DNA from: Flavobacterium hercynium
GTDB lineage: Bacteria; Bacteroidota; Bacteroidia; Flavobacteriales; Flavobacteriaceae
DNA: 64,000 nt
Reading direction: 5' to 3'
NCBI RefSeq assembly: GCF_002217285.1
Contig: NZ_MUGW01000017.1
Span: 1 to 64,000, forward strand
Of this stretch, positions 46,170-54,113 are shown one piece after another (the first letter of the stretch is position 1; the number at the start of each line of letters is the position of its first letter). The translations under genes were made by a program, and so were the position numbers. The notes under the pieces were generated by a model. It saw only the letters and a program-made list of their open reading frames with translations. It made no database searches and was not told the DNA's origin.

Positions 46170-47190
46170 AGCTAAAATACTTCTAATTTATACCGGTGGA
46201 ACCATTGGTATGAGCAAAGATTTTGAAACGGGTGCGCTTAAAGCATTCAACTTTGGAAAATTATTGCAAAATATTCCGGAGATCAAACAATTAGATTGTA
46301 ATATCGAAACGTTTTCATTCGAACATCCGATTGACTCCTCAAACATGAATCCTTCTATGTGGACAAAAATTGCCACAATTATAGAGGAAAATTATCCTAA
46401 ATACGATGGATTTGTGGTTTTGCACGGTTCTGATACCATGTCCTATTCTGCTTCAGCATTGAGTTTTATGTTAGAAAATCTGGCAAAACCAGTTGTTTTT
46501 ACAGGATCTCAATTGCCTATTGGAGATTTGCGCACAGATGCAAAAGAAAACTTAATCACCGCTATTCAGATTGCTTCGCTTCAGGAAAACGGAAAACCTG
46601 TTATTACAGAAGTTTGTTTGTACTTTGAATATAAATTATACCGAGGTAACAGAACCTCAAAAGTAAACGCAGAACATTTTAGAGCATTTACAGCGCCAAA
46701 TTATCCCGAATTGGTAGAATCCGGAGTACATTTAAAATTGAACTCGCATTTGTTTCTTCCTGTAAAGAAAGATGCCAAGCTAATTGTGCACAAAAACTTA
46801 GACAATCACGTAGCAATTATAAAAATGTTTCCGGGCATGAGCGAAGTGGTTTTGTCTTCGATTCTTGCCATTAAAGATTTAAAAGGAATTGTTCTCGAAA
46901 CGTATGGTTCCGGAAATGCGCCAACAGAAGATTGGTTTTTACAACTGATCCAAAAAGCCATTCAGTCCGGATTACAAGTAGTCAATGTTACGCAATGTTC
47001 AGGCGGAAGCGTTAATATGGGACAATACGAAACCAGTACCGTTTTAAAATCGTTGGGTGTTATTTCAGGAAAAGATATTACTACAGAAGCAGCCATTACA
47101 AAATTAATGTATTTGCTTGGGCAGAATATTCCACAAAATGAGTTTAAAGATATTTTTGAAACCGCTTTACGAGGAGAGATTTCGCAATAA
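46159..47190 (+). CDS. ansA: Type I L-asparaginase
   Basis: This enzyme hydrolyses asparagine to aspartate and ammonia. The 343-residue protein has the first nucleophile motif LLIYTGGTIGM (Thr at about residue 13), the second catalytic block VVLHGSDTMSYSASAL (Thr and Asp, about 91-106) and the conserved lysine region RTDAKENLI. No signal peptide is visible, so it is the cytoplasmic type. It overlaps the acyltransferase gene by 11 bp, so the two are co-translated, though their functions seem unrelated. Confidence 0.93.
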   Translation: MSSKAKILLIYTGGTIGMSKDFETGALKAFNFGKLLQNIPEIKQLDCNIETFSFEHPIDSSNMNPSMWTKIATIIEENYPKYDGFVVLHGSDTMSYSASALSFMLENLAKPVVFTGSQLPIGDLRTDAKENLITAIQIASLQENGKPVITEVCLYFEYKLYRGNRTSKVNAEHFRAFTAPNYPELVESGVHLKLNSHLFLPVKKDAKLIVHKNLDNHVAIIKMFPGMSEVVLSSILAIKDLKGIVLETYGSGNAPTEDWFLQLIQKAIQSGLQVVNVTQCSGGSVNMGQYETSTVLKSLGVISGKDITTEAAITKLMYLLGQNIPQNEFKDIFETALRGEISQ

Positions 47191-47196
47191 AGCTTT

Positions 47197-48438
47197 TTAC
47201 CCTTTTATATTTCTGTACGGAACCACACAGGTTTCTAATGTTTCTGACGATTTCGGGTTTTTGTAATACACATATACGATTACTGAAATAATACAAATTA
47301 CACCTTGAATGATTACCGTATTTCTAGTTCCAATGAAGTGCGAAACATAGCCTATGATCAAACTTCCTACCGGAATCATTCCCTGATACGCCATCATGTA
47401 ATAACTGATACTTCTGGAGCGCATATTTACAGCACTTTGCGTCTGAATATAAATGTTGATAGACGAAGTTTGTCCCATCATTCCAATTCCGCTTAACGTC
47501 ATACAAATCAATGCTACTGTAATATTAGTTGAAACAGCTAATATGATAACACTAAAGCCAAGAAGTAAGCTTGCAGCGATCATTAACTTATTCATGTTTT
47601 CGGCTGATTTTAAATTGGCGATATAAACCGCAGAGAGCACAGAACCAATTCCGGCAGCACTTTCAAACCAGCTAAAAGTCTCTGCATTTCCGCTAAAAAT
47701 ATCTTTCGCAAAAACCGGCATTAATGTATTGAAAGAGATTACAAACAAACTGCTGCACGTAAGCATTAAAAGCATTCTGGCCATTTCAGTCTCTTTTTTT
47801 ACATAATCAAGACCTTCGATAAGATCTTCCAGCATTCTAAATTTATTTTCGGCTTTGATATGCGGCGTGATTTTCATCATCATTAAAGAAATCAAAACAG
47901 GAACATAGCTAACAAAATTCCCTATAAAACAAATGTCTTCTCCGTATTGATGAAGAATGATTCCCGCAAGGGCAGGACCGGCAATACGGGCAAAGTTGTT
48001 CATTGTTGAATTAAGTGCTACTGCATTAGGAAGGTCTTCTTTTTTGTCAACAATATCAATCATCATGGTTTGGCGGCAGGTCATATCAAAAGCATTGATG
48101 ATTCCCTGAATAAGACTTAAGGCAAGAATAAAATTGATGTTGTAAATTTTAAAATAAATAAGCAAAGCCAATGTTCCCGCCTGAAGCATCGCAAGTGATT
48201 GCAATAGAATCATAGCACGGTGTTTGTCGTAACGTCCAATAATACTTCCGGCCAAAGGAGCCAGAAACAGAGATGGAATCATGCTTAAAAAAGTCGCTAA
48301 TCCCAATAGAAAAACAGAACCTGTTATACTATAAACCATCCAGCTTACAGCCGTTTTCTGCATCCAGGTTCCAATAACCGAAACAGATTGACCGTAAAAG
48401 AATAACTTGAAATTTTTTGATTTTAACGCTTTAAACAT
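47197..48438 (-). CDS. MFS transporter (MFS_3 / EntS-like)
   Basis: This 413-residue inner-membrane transporter has about 12 helices. The N-terminus FKALKSKNFKLFFYGQSVSVIGTWMQ and the motif-A loop (SIIGRYDKHRAMILLQ) match the MFS_3 group that includes enterobactin exporters. It is divergent from a LysR gene 90 bp away, which suggests control by it. The substrate cannot be read from sequence. It converges with the asparaginase gene with only 6 bp between stops. Confidence 0.85.
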   Translation of the reverse strand: MFKALKSKNFKLFFYGQSVSVIGTWMQKTAVSWMVYSITGSVFLLGLATFLSMIPSLFLAPLAGSIIGRYDKHRAMILLQSLAMLQAGTLALLIYFKIYNINFILALSLIQGIINAFDMTCRQTMMIDIVDKKEDLPNAVALNSTMNNFARIAGPALAGIILHQYGEDICFIGNFVSYVPVLISLMMMKITPHIKAENKFRMLEDLIEGLDYVKKETEMARMLLMLTCSSLFVISFNTLMPVFAKDIFSGNAETFSWFESAAGIGSVLSAVYIANLKSAENMNKLMIAASLLLGFSVIILAVSTNITVALICMTLSGIGMMGQTSSINIYIQTQSAVNMRSRSISYYMMAYQGMIPVGSLIIGYVSHFIGTRNTVIIQGVICIISVIVYVYYKNPKSSETLETCVVPYRNIKG

Positions 48439-48528
48439 GATCCTTATTATTTAAAACAAAGGTCGGGATTATGATAGCATTAGAAAAATTAATAATTTTA
48501 CTGATAATGAGTATTTAAACTTATCAAT

Positions 48529-49398
48529 ATGGAACTTTATCAACTACAATACTTTATTAAAACCGCAGAGGTTTTGCATTTTACTCACGCAGCCGAATTG
48601 TGTTTTGTAACGCAGTCAGGGCTTTCGCAGCAAATAAAAAAACTCGAAGAAGAATTGGGCTTGCCACTATTCAAGAGAATTGGTAAAAAAGTACAGTTAA
48701 CAGAAGCCGGTTCTGTTTTTTTGATTCATGCCAAAAAAGTAATTGAAAATGTAGAGAATGGGAAGCAGGCGATAGAAGATTTAAACGAAATGATTGGAGG
48801 TGAACTCCGAATTGGCGTTACCTATATTTTTGGTTTACTGATTTTACCTATCGTAAACACGTTTGCCAAACAATACCAAAACCTGAAAATTATTGTCGAG
48901 TACGGAACTACAGAAGCTTTAGAGCAAAAATTGGTCAATAATGCATTAGATGTCGTTTTAGTAATCTCATCACACGAAATCGGACTTCCAATTCAAAAAG
49001 TACCTTTGTTTACTTCGCAGATGGTTTTGGCGGTTTCAAAAAATCATGCTTTGGCTAATTTAGATAAAATTGCTTTTAAGAAAATAGAAGAAATTCCGTT
49101 GATATTGCCCGGCAAAGGATCGAATTCGAGAGAATTTGTCGAAGAGTTGTTCCAAAAGTTTAATATGAAACCTAAAATCTCGATTGAACTGCATTCGATT
49201 CATGCATTGCTGCAAATGGTCGAAAATAGTGATTGGGCTACCATTGTTGCCGAAAAAGCATTAAAAGACTGGGATCAGCTTAGAGCCATTCAGATTACGG
49301 GTGTAGCAACCAAGCGTGAATCTTTTATGCTGACACTTGGCGGTTACCAAAAGAAAGCCGTGAAATTATTTATGGAAGAATTTAGAAAAAGCATATAA
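48529..49398 (+). CDS. LysR-family transcriptional regulator
   Basis: This 289-residue regulator has an N-terminal winged helix-turn-helix (MELYQLQYFIKTAEVLHFTHAAELCFVTQSGLSQQIKKLEEELG). A type 2 periplasmic-binding-like effector domain follows (GELRIGVTYIFGLLILPIVNTF onward). It is divergent from the MFS gene, the classic LysR-target layout. The effector is unknown. Confidence 0.93.
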   Translation: MELYQLQYFIKTAEVLHFTHAAELCFVTQSGLSQQIKKLEEELGLPLFKRIGKKVQLTEAGSVFLIHAKKVIENVENGKQAIEDLNEMIGGELRIGVTYIFGLLILPIVNTFAKQYQNLKIIVEYGTTEALEQKLVNNALDVVLVISSHEIGLPIQKVPLFTSQMVLAVSKNHALANLDKIAFKKIEEIPLILPGKGSNSREFVEELFQKFNMKPKISIELHSIHALLQMVENSDWATIVAEKALKDWDQLRAIQITGVATKRESFMLTLGGYQKKAVKLFMEEFRKSI

Positions 49399-49457
49399 AC
49401 TAACTGGGATTTTGTTTTTATAAGTCAGTTTTTTTTGTGTTATTTGCAAACCAATTT

Positions 49458-49547
49458 AGAGAGGTGTCCGAGTGGTTGAAGGAGCCAGCCTGGAAAGCTT
49501 GTATATGGGTAACTGTATCGTGGGTTCGAATCCCATCCTCTCTGCCA
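49458..49547 (+). tRNA. tRNA-Ser (GGA)
   Basis: The 90-nt gene has acceptor arms AGAGAGG (49458-49464) and CCTCTCT (49537-49543), discriminator G and an encoded CCA. The D arm, an anticodon stem with loop giving GGA, a long variable arm (class II, TATATGGGTAACTGTAT region) and the T arm GTGGGTTCGAATCCCAT are all clear. It reads UCC/UCU serine codons. Confidence 0.95.
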
Positions 49548-49550
49548 GAA

Positions 49551-49584
49551 AACCTCTTGTAAATTTTGCAGGAGGTTTTTTTAT
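49551..49584 (+). terminator. Terminator after tRNA-Ser
   Basis: AACCTCTTG (49551-49559) pairs with CAGGAGGTT (49569-49577, one G-T pair) and is followed by seven T. Confidence 0.85.
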
Positions 49585-49590
49585 TTCATA

Positions 49591-49617
49591 CCTAACAGGT
49601 TTTAGAAACCTGTTAGG
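49591..49617. repeat. CCTAACAGG palindrome
   Basis: A perfect 12-bp inverted repeat CCTAACAGGTTT / AAACCTGTTAGG has a 3-nt loop. It is the first of three related palindromes around the AbiE module (others at 49640 and 51327). Confidence 0.85.
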
Positions 49618-49637
49618 ATAATTAATTCAAACCAGAT

Positions 49638-49688
49638 TTCCTAACAGGTCTTTAAGACCTGTTAGGTATAAATAGGAGTAATTAAAAA
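49638..49688. repeat. Left direct repeat flanking the AbiE module
   Basis: A perfect 13-bp palindrome (49640-49652 / 49654-49666, CCTAACAGGTCTT arms) is followed by TATAAATAGGAGTAAT and an A run. The whole unit of about 50 bp recurs in the same orientation at 51325-51376 with few differences, bracketing abiEi-abiEii. It may be the boundary of an inserted cassette or a dispersed palindromic repeat family. Confidence 0.85.
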
Positions 49689-49720
49689 ACAACTACTAAT
49701 TTGTCTAAAAATTATCATAT

Positions 49721-49805
49721 AATCGGATTTTTTCCGATTATCAATTCATGGTATGACAAAACAAAGTGTTAAATTATTTGCTTTAAATCGGAAAAATTCC
49801 GATTT
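49721..49805. promoter_or_regulatory. Two TCGGA-N5-TCCGA operators upstream of abiEi
   Basis: Inverted repeats AATCGGA / TCCGATT (49721-49727, 49733-49739) and AAATCGGAA / TTCCGATTT (49785-49793, 49797-49805) share the core TCGGA-N5-TCCGA with centres 65 bp apart. From established knowledge AbiEi antitoxins repress their own operon through paired inverted repeats, so these are the likely sites. Confidence 0.7.
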
Positions 49806-49826
49806 TAGCTTAATAATTTAACAAAA

Positions 49827-50465
49827 ATGGACTTTAAATACTTAATCAGACCTTATAACAATGCCCCCCTTACGAGACATGTCATGCTGGATATGCTTAA
49901 GGATTATAAAAGGCCTAATGATAAAATCAGTGAATTAATAAAGAACGGGGATCTCATATCATTAAAAAAAGGACTTTATATTCCAGGAATAAAAACAGAT
50001 TTGACAGGTCCGGAACTTTTCGTTATAGCAAATCATTTATGGGGACCAAGTTATGTATCACTAGAATCTGCTTTGTCTTACTGGGGACTTATTCCTGAGC
50101 GAGTTTATGAAGTAAGTTCAATCACGATTAAACTTTCAAAAAAATACAAAACACCAAAAGGCAGATTTAGTTACCGTTTTATGCCTTCGCCGTATTACAG
50201 TTTTGGAATTAAAAGTGTAGAATTATCTCCTGGGCAAGTTGCTGTTGTTGCAACACCTGAAAAAGCACTTTGTGATAAAATAATTACCACAGTTGGACTT
50301 GTCTTAAGAAGTCCAGCTCAAACACGTGATTTTTTGCTGGATGATCTTCGGATAGATCCGGAATGGCTTCGTAAATTTAATATTGACGAGTTACGTTCAT
50401 GGATTGAGGATGCTCCAAAAAAAGAAAGTTTAAGGATGCTTGTTAAAACACTTGAGAAATTATGA
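49827..50465 (+). CDS. AbiEi-type antitoxin/repressor
   Basis: This is the antitoxin half of a type IV AbiE toxin-antitoxin or abortive-infection pair, 212 residues. The N-terminal winged-helix portion (ISELIKNGDLISLKKGLYIPG) is followed by the C-terminal part typical of the family (LFVIANHLWGPSYVSLESALSYWGLIPERV, then VATPEKALCDKI). It overlaps the toxin gene by 4 bp (ATGA). Two inverted repeats upstream fit autoregulation. Flanking direct repeats suggest horizontal acquisition. Confidence 0.88.
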   Translation: MDFKYLIRPYNNAPLTRHVMLDMLKDYKRPNDKISELIKNGDLISLKKGLYIPGIKTDLTGPELFVIANHLWGPSYVSLESALSYWGLIPERVYEVSSITIKLSKKYKTPKGRFSYRFMPSPYYSFGIKSVELSPGQVAVVATPEKALCDKIITTVGLVLRSPAQTRDFLLDDLRIDPEWLRKFNIDELRSWIEDAPKKESLRMLVKTLEKL

Positions 50466-51331
50466 TTAAAGAATGGATTGGGGAATATGACCCAAAAAAT
50501 ACAGATGATGTGCTTTCGGCTCTACGAGAAATTATGCAGGAAGTTACATTGGCAGGTCTTTCGAGAACTGATTTTTTTGACAAGGCAGCTTTTTATGGGG
50601 GGACTGCATTACGTATATTTTATGGCTTGGATCGCTTTTCTGAAGATTTGGATTTTTCTTTACTGAAAGCCGATCCCGAATTTTCTCTTGAACCCTATTT
50701 CGATGCTATTTTGAATGAATTTGAATCCATCGGTATGAAAGTTAGTATCCGAGAAAAGGAAAAAAAGGAAAAAACAAATATCGATTCAGCTTTTCTTAAA
50801 TCTGAAACGGAGTGGAGAGAATTAATATTGGAGGATATTGTAAAGCAGGCTGGAATAAAATCTACAAACAGGTCTATGAAAATTAAGATTGAAGTGGATC
50901 GTAAGCCACCGCTAGGTTTTACAACGGAAATGAAACTTCTTACGCGTCCCTTTTCTTTTTATGTAAAGTGTTTTGACAGACCAAGCTTATTTGCGGGTAA
51001 AATGCATGCTCTTTTATTTCGCAAATGGAAGAGTCGAGTTAAAGGGCGAGATTGGTATGATTTAGAATGGTATATTAAAAAAGGAATTCCTCTCGATTTA
51101 CACCATTTTACTTTAAGGGCAAAAGATACCGGTGACTGGACGAAAGAGGAACTAGCACCTAATGATGTTCTTGGGTTGCTTAAGGAAAAATTTAAAGAAG
51201 TCTCATTTAAAAATGTAAAAGAGGATATTATTCCTTTTATTAAAGATGATAAAGTGCTTGAAATATGGAGTGAGCAATATTTTAGTGATCTAACAGAAAA
51301 ATTAAAATTTCATATAAACTCAACTTCCTAA
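50462..51331 (+). CDS. AbiEii-type nucleotidyltransferase toxin
   Basis: This is the toxin half of the AbiE pair, a 289-residue DUF1814-type nucleotidyltransferase. The core motif is FYGGTALRIFYGLDRFSEDLDFSL (about residues 40-63), with GG-x-A and the DLDF catalytic acids. Conserved later blocks are KIKIEVDRKPP, SLFAGKMHALLFRKW and RDWYDLEWYIKKGIPL. Family toxins add nucleotides, for example to tRNA acceptor ends. The stop codon (51329-51331) lies within the right-hand direct repeat, so that repeat supplies the natural end of the protein. Confidence 0.9.
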   Translation: MIKEWIGEYDPKNTDDVLSALREIMQEVTLAGLSRTDFFDKAAFYGGTALRIFYGLDRFSEDLDFSLLKADPEFSLEPYFDAILNEFESIGMKVSIREKEKKEKTNIDSAFLKSETEWRELILEDIVKQAGIKSTNRSMKIKIEVDRKPPLGFTTEMKLLTRPFSFYVKCFDRPSLFAGKMHALLFRKWKSRVKGRDWYDLEWYIKKGIPLDLHHFTLRAKDTGDWTKEELAPNDVLGLLKEKFKEVSFKNVKEDIIPFIKDDKVLEIWSEQYFSDLTEKLKFHINSTS

Positions 51332-51376
51332 CAAGTCTCCAAGACCTGTTAGGTATAAATAGGAGTAATAAAAAAA
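51325..51376. repeat. Right direct repeat flanking the AbiE module
   Basis: CCTAACAAGTCT / AGACCTGTTAGG (51327-51353, imperfect palindrome) is followed by TATAAATAGGAGTAAT and an A run, matching 49638-49688 in the same orientation. It contains the abiEii stop codon. Confidence 0.85.
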
Positions 51377-51391
51377 AATAGAAGGTTAAAA

Positions 51392-51898
51392 TTAAACCAC
51401 AATCTCAAACAAGCTAAAAGAACCTTCTTTGTAATGTTCCGGTAACTCGTTTGTCCATTCGATTGTGCTAATTCCTTTGTAATCGAAACCACAGCTTGCG
51501 TAGTATTTGTTTATTCTTTCGTTACCGCTATGCGTATCAAGTCTGATGTATGATTTGGCATTCTCTTTAGCATAATTTTTTGCCCATGCTACAATCTTTT
51601 TTACGTAAGATTGTCCTCTGAACTTTGGATTAGTAGCAATGCGATGCAGGTATATTGCAGGATCTTTACTGGCTTCTTTCCAGATGATCAAGTCGTTGAA
51701 CGTAATAACAAAGGTACAGGCAATTTCACCTTCTTCCTTGATAATAAAATGGCGGTTTTCTTCGATTTCTTTTTCAATTAAGGCTCGTTCAAAGCCTCGC
51801 CAGCTTTTATTGTTTACTGTTTTTTGATAAGAAGTCGCCTGCTCGTAAATATTGAATACAGTGTCGATGTCCTGAAGCGTTGTTTTAGAAATTTCCAT
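51392..51898 (-). CDS. GNAT-family N-acetyltransferase
   Basis: This 168-residue acetyl-CoA-dependent acyltransferase has the central motif A as LHRIATNPKFRGQSYVKKIVAWAKNYA (Q/RxxGx-like pyrophosphate loop) and motif B as GNERINKYYASCGFDYKG. The N-terminal ISKTTLQDIDTVFNIYEQA is also typical. The substrate is unknown. It is a single gene that converges with the AbiE module. Confidence 0.87.
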   Translation of the reverse strand: MEISKTTLQDIDTVFNIYEQATSYQKTVNNKSWRGFERALIEKEIEENRHFIIKEEGEIACTFVITFNDLIIWKEASKDPAIYLHRIATNPKFRGQSYVKKIVAWAKNYAKENAKSYIRLDTHSGNERINKYYASCGFDYKGISTIEWTNELPEHYKEGSFSLFEIVV

Positions 51899-52024
51899 TT
51901 ATGCTAATTGTGTTATTCATGTTATCCCAACTGGAAGTAAGGTTAAGCAAATTTACCTCTATTTTTTTGGAATAAGATTTTTGATTTTCAGAATGTCTGA
52001 TTTTTAAAAAAGAGAGAAGTTTAA

Positions 52025-52058
52025 TTGTTAAAATTATCCAAAAATTATTTTATATTTG
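52025..52058 (+). promoter_or_regulatory. Promoter of the polyamine operon
   Basis: TTG (52025-52027) and TATATTTG (52051-52058) are spaced 23 nt. The start would be near 52065, about 12 nt before the speD-like ATG. It is the only good promoter seen before the seven-gene block. Confidence 0.55.
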
Positions 52059-52076
52059 GAGCGATAAATAAAATTA

Positions 52077-52439
52077 ATGGATTTACCAACCTACTCCCCA
52101 GGCTTACATAAACTGGTTACACTACATGTCGATGAAACTCAAAAATTAACGAATAGTGGTGGGTTTGTTGCTATAACCAATTCAATTTTAGAAACCTACA
52201 ATCTTGAGAAAGTAGGCGTTATTGTTCATGATTTTGACAATGACAGTTTTACGATTTCATTTTGTCTGAAAGAATCTCACATCTGTATCCATACCTGGCC
52301 AGAATACAATCAGCTTACATTAGATGTTTACTTATGTAATTATCAGCAGGATAATTCAGAAAAAGTACGACAGGTCGTAGCAGATTATATTGCTTATTTT
52401 GAAGGAACAATTATAAAGGATTTTGAAATTAACAGATAG
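52077..52439 (+). CDS. speD: S-adenosylmethionine decarboxylase, prokaryotic type
   Basis: This pyruvoyl enzyme decarboxylates SAM to provide the aminopropyl donor. The 120-residue proenzyme has the self-cleavage and catalytic residues S67, H72 and C87 in ESHICIHTWPEYNQLTLDVYLC; the spacing (+5, +20) equals Ser63/His68/Cys83 of the Thermotoga enzyme. It should cleave before S67 into alpha and beta chains. It is the first gene of an operon that also encodes a membrane-anchored aminopropyltransferase, so the product decarboxy-SAM is probably used there. The next gene starts 3 bp later. Confidence 0.9.
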   Translation: MDLPTYSPGLHKLVTLHVDETQKLTNSGGFVAITNSILETYNLEKVGVIVHDFDNDSFTISFCLKESHICIHTWPEYNQLTLDVYLCNYQQDNSEKVRQVVADYIAYFEGTIIKDFEINR

Positions 52440-52442
52440 TCT

Positions 52443-53666
52443 ATGAAAGTTCCTTGTTACAATTGTAATACCGTTACGGAGTTAGAAGTAAATTTTGATG
52501 TGGTAAACTTTGTTTGCCCAAAGTGCTCCAGTATATACATAGCAGATAAAAATGAAGAACTCCGATTAAGATCTAAGTTTAAACCAACCCCTCCTGATTT
52601 TGCACTAAAAGTTGGGGATAAAGGAATTTTACAAGGAGAAGAATGTACCGTGACAGGTATGGTGGTAAAAAAAATACATCCATCGTATTATTGGAAGGAA
52701 TACGTTTTAGAAACGGCGAATAAAAAATACATCTATTTGTCTGAATCAAAAGGACATTGGATGATTCTAAAAGAAATAGCAGATCAGTATAAAGTATCAG
52801 ATTATCCAAGAACGATTGATTATGAAGGTGATTACTTTGATCTTTACGAGTATGCTGATTCAATAGTACACACAGCAAGTGGTTTTTTTGATTATTCATT
52901 AGAAAAAGCCAGATTTAATACTGTTGAATATATTGCTCCGCCCCGCATCATTTCTATAGAAAAATCGAATAATGTGCAGACTACTTTTTTAGGAGAGTAC
53001 CTGCCTCAAAAAGAGTTCAAAAAAGCTTTTCCTACCGCAGCATTACCCTATAAATGGGGCGTTAGTATTATTCAGGTTTTTTATTTCAATTTAAAACATA
53101 CCGGAATCATACTTTGCATTTTTGCGCTTTTAATCTTTTTTACGGACTGGTACATTTACAAGGATCAGGTAAAGCAAACTGTATTTCAAAAAACAATTAC
53201 TTTTGATAAGTTCAATAACAAAGAAATAACAAGTGAGCCTTTTGTTTTAAAAGGAGGTTCAGCACCAATGACCATTTATTTTTCTACCGATGTCAGTAAT
53301 TCATGGGCTAATGTTGATGTGACTTTAATAGACGAAAGCAACAGCAATGAAATTCATGCCAGCAAGGATATTGAGTTTTATGAAGGTTTTGAAGACGGTG
53401 AGAGATGGACAGAAGGAAATACATCTGAAAAATTCAATATTTGCGGTGTAAAACAAGGGAAATATCACCTTTTGATCACGCCAATGAAAGCACCTGAAGA
53501 TGTTGTAAACAATGAAATGAAAATTAAAGTAGTCTGGAATGAACCCTCAAGCCGTAATATCTGGCTGGTTATTATTTTTATGATTGTGGTGTATATAGCA
53601 ATACGCCTTCTAAATTATAACTTTGAGAAAAAAAGATGGGCAGACAGCTCCTATTCTCGTTATTAA
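52443..53666 (+). CDS. DUF4178 membrane protein with zinc ribbon
   Basis: This 407-residue protein begins with a zinc-ribbon-like pair of CxxC motifs (C5, C8 and C25, C28). A DUF4178-type beta-rich region follows (VGDKGILQGEECTVTGMV..., about residues 57-200). A membrane helix (about 219-239), an extracytoplasmic beta domain and a second C-terminal helix (about 377-395) complete it. DUF4178 genes often sit with DUF350 and spermidine-synthase-like genes. The function is unknown; the domain call is from recalled pattern plus context. Confidence 0.75.
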   Translation: MKVPCYNCNTVTELEVNFDVVNFVCPKCSSIYIADKNEELRLRSKFKPTPPDFALKVGDKGILQGEECTVTGMVVKKIHPSYYWKEYVLETANKKYIYLSESKGHWMILKEIADQYKVSDYPRTIDYEGDYFDLYEYADSIVHTASGFFDYSLEKARFNTVEYIAPPRIISIEKSNNVQTTFLGEYLPQKEFKKAFPTAALPYKWGVSIIQVFYFNLKHTGIILCIFALLIFFTDWYIYKDQVKQTVFQKTITFDKFNNKEITSEPFVLKGGSAPMTIYFSTDVSNSWANVDVTLIDESNSNEIHASKDIEFYEGFEDGERWTEGNTSEKFNICGVKQGKYHLLITPMKAPEDVVNNEMKIKVVWNEPSSRNIWLVIIFMIVVYIAIRLLNYNFEKKRWADSSYSRY

Positions 53667-53675
53667 TCTTAGTAT

Positions 53676-53885
53676 ATGAAAAATATTCTCGATTTTATAA
53701 AGCAAAATGTAGCAGTCTTTTCAATAGGCTTGTTTTGTTTTGCAGCTTATTTATTTTTTGCTTATTCGGGAAATCGAATTTGCGATTGCGAAACAACAGA
53801 GCGTTACAGTACTTCAGGAAATCATAGATCACCGAACACTTTTTATAGATCAAGCAGATCATCTAACCGTTTTTATCATAAATAA
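53676..53885 (+). CDS. Small single-pass protein of the polyamine operon
   Basis: I do not recognise the family of this 69-residue protein. One membrane helix (about residues 12-31, VAVFSIGLFCFAAYLFFAYS) is followed by a CDC pair and a Ser/Arg/Asn-rich tail ending SSRSSNRFYHK. It fits tightly between the DUF4178 gene (9 bp) and the DUF350 gene (12 bp), which argues that it is real. The Ser-rich tail recalls small DUF4247-type partners of similar loci, but this is only a resemblance. Confidence 0.6.
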   Translation: MKNILDFIKQNVAVFSIGLFCFAAYLFFAYSGNRICDCETTERYSTSGNHRSPNTFYRSSRSSNRFYHK

Positions 53886-53897
53886 ATCTCTTAAAGT

Positions 53898-54113
53898 ATG
53901 GAGTTATTACACTTACAGCCTATCATTAATTCGATTGTTTATTCTCTTGTGGGAATCGTTATTTTATTAGTCGTTTATTTTATAATCGAAAAAATTACGC
54001 CGGAGAACACCTGGAAAGAAGTAGTTGAAAAAAATAATATAGCAGTTGCAATTGTTCTTGCCGCTTTTATTATTGGAATTTCAATGATTGTTAGTGCCGC
54101 AATTCATGGGTAA
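53898..54113 (+). CDS. DUF350 membrane protein
   Basis: This 71-residue protein has two helices separated by a charged loop (ITPENTWKEVVEKNNIAVAIVLAAFIIG). The NIAVAI stretch at the start of the second helix is typical of DUF350 (YjfL-like) proteins, which usually contain one or more such two-helix units. This is a minimal single-unit form. It overlaps the aminopropyltransferase gene by 8 bp, suggesting coupled translation and a shared membrane complex. Its biochemical role is not known. Confidence 0.78.
   Translation: MELLHLQPIINSIVYSLVGIVILLVVYFIIEKITPENTWKEVVEKNNIAVAIVLAAFIIGISMIVSAAIHG

Noticed and set aside
49591..51376. Insertion sequence explanation for the repeats around AbiE
   Set aside because: No transposase ORF or terminal inverted repeat pair enclosing one was found; only palindromic direct repeats are visible.
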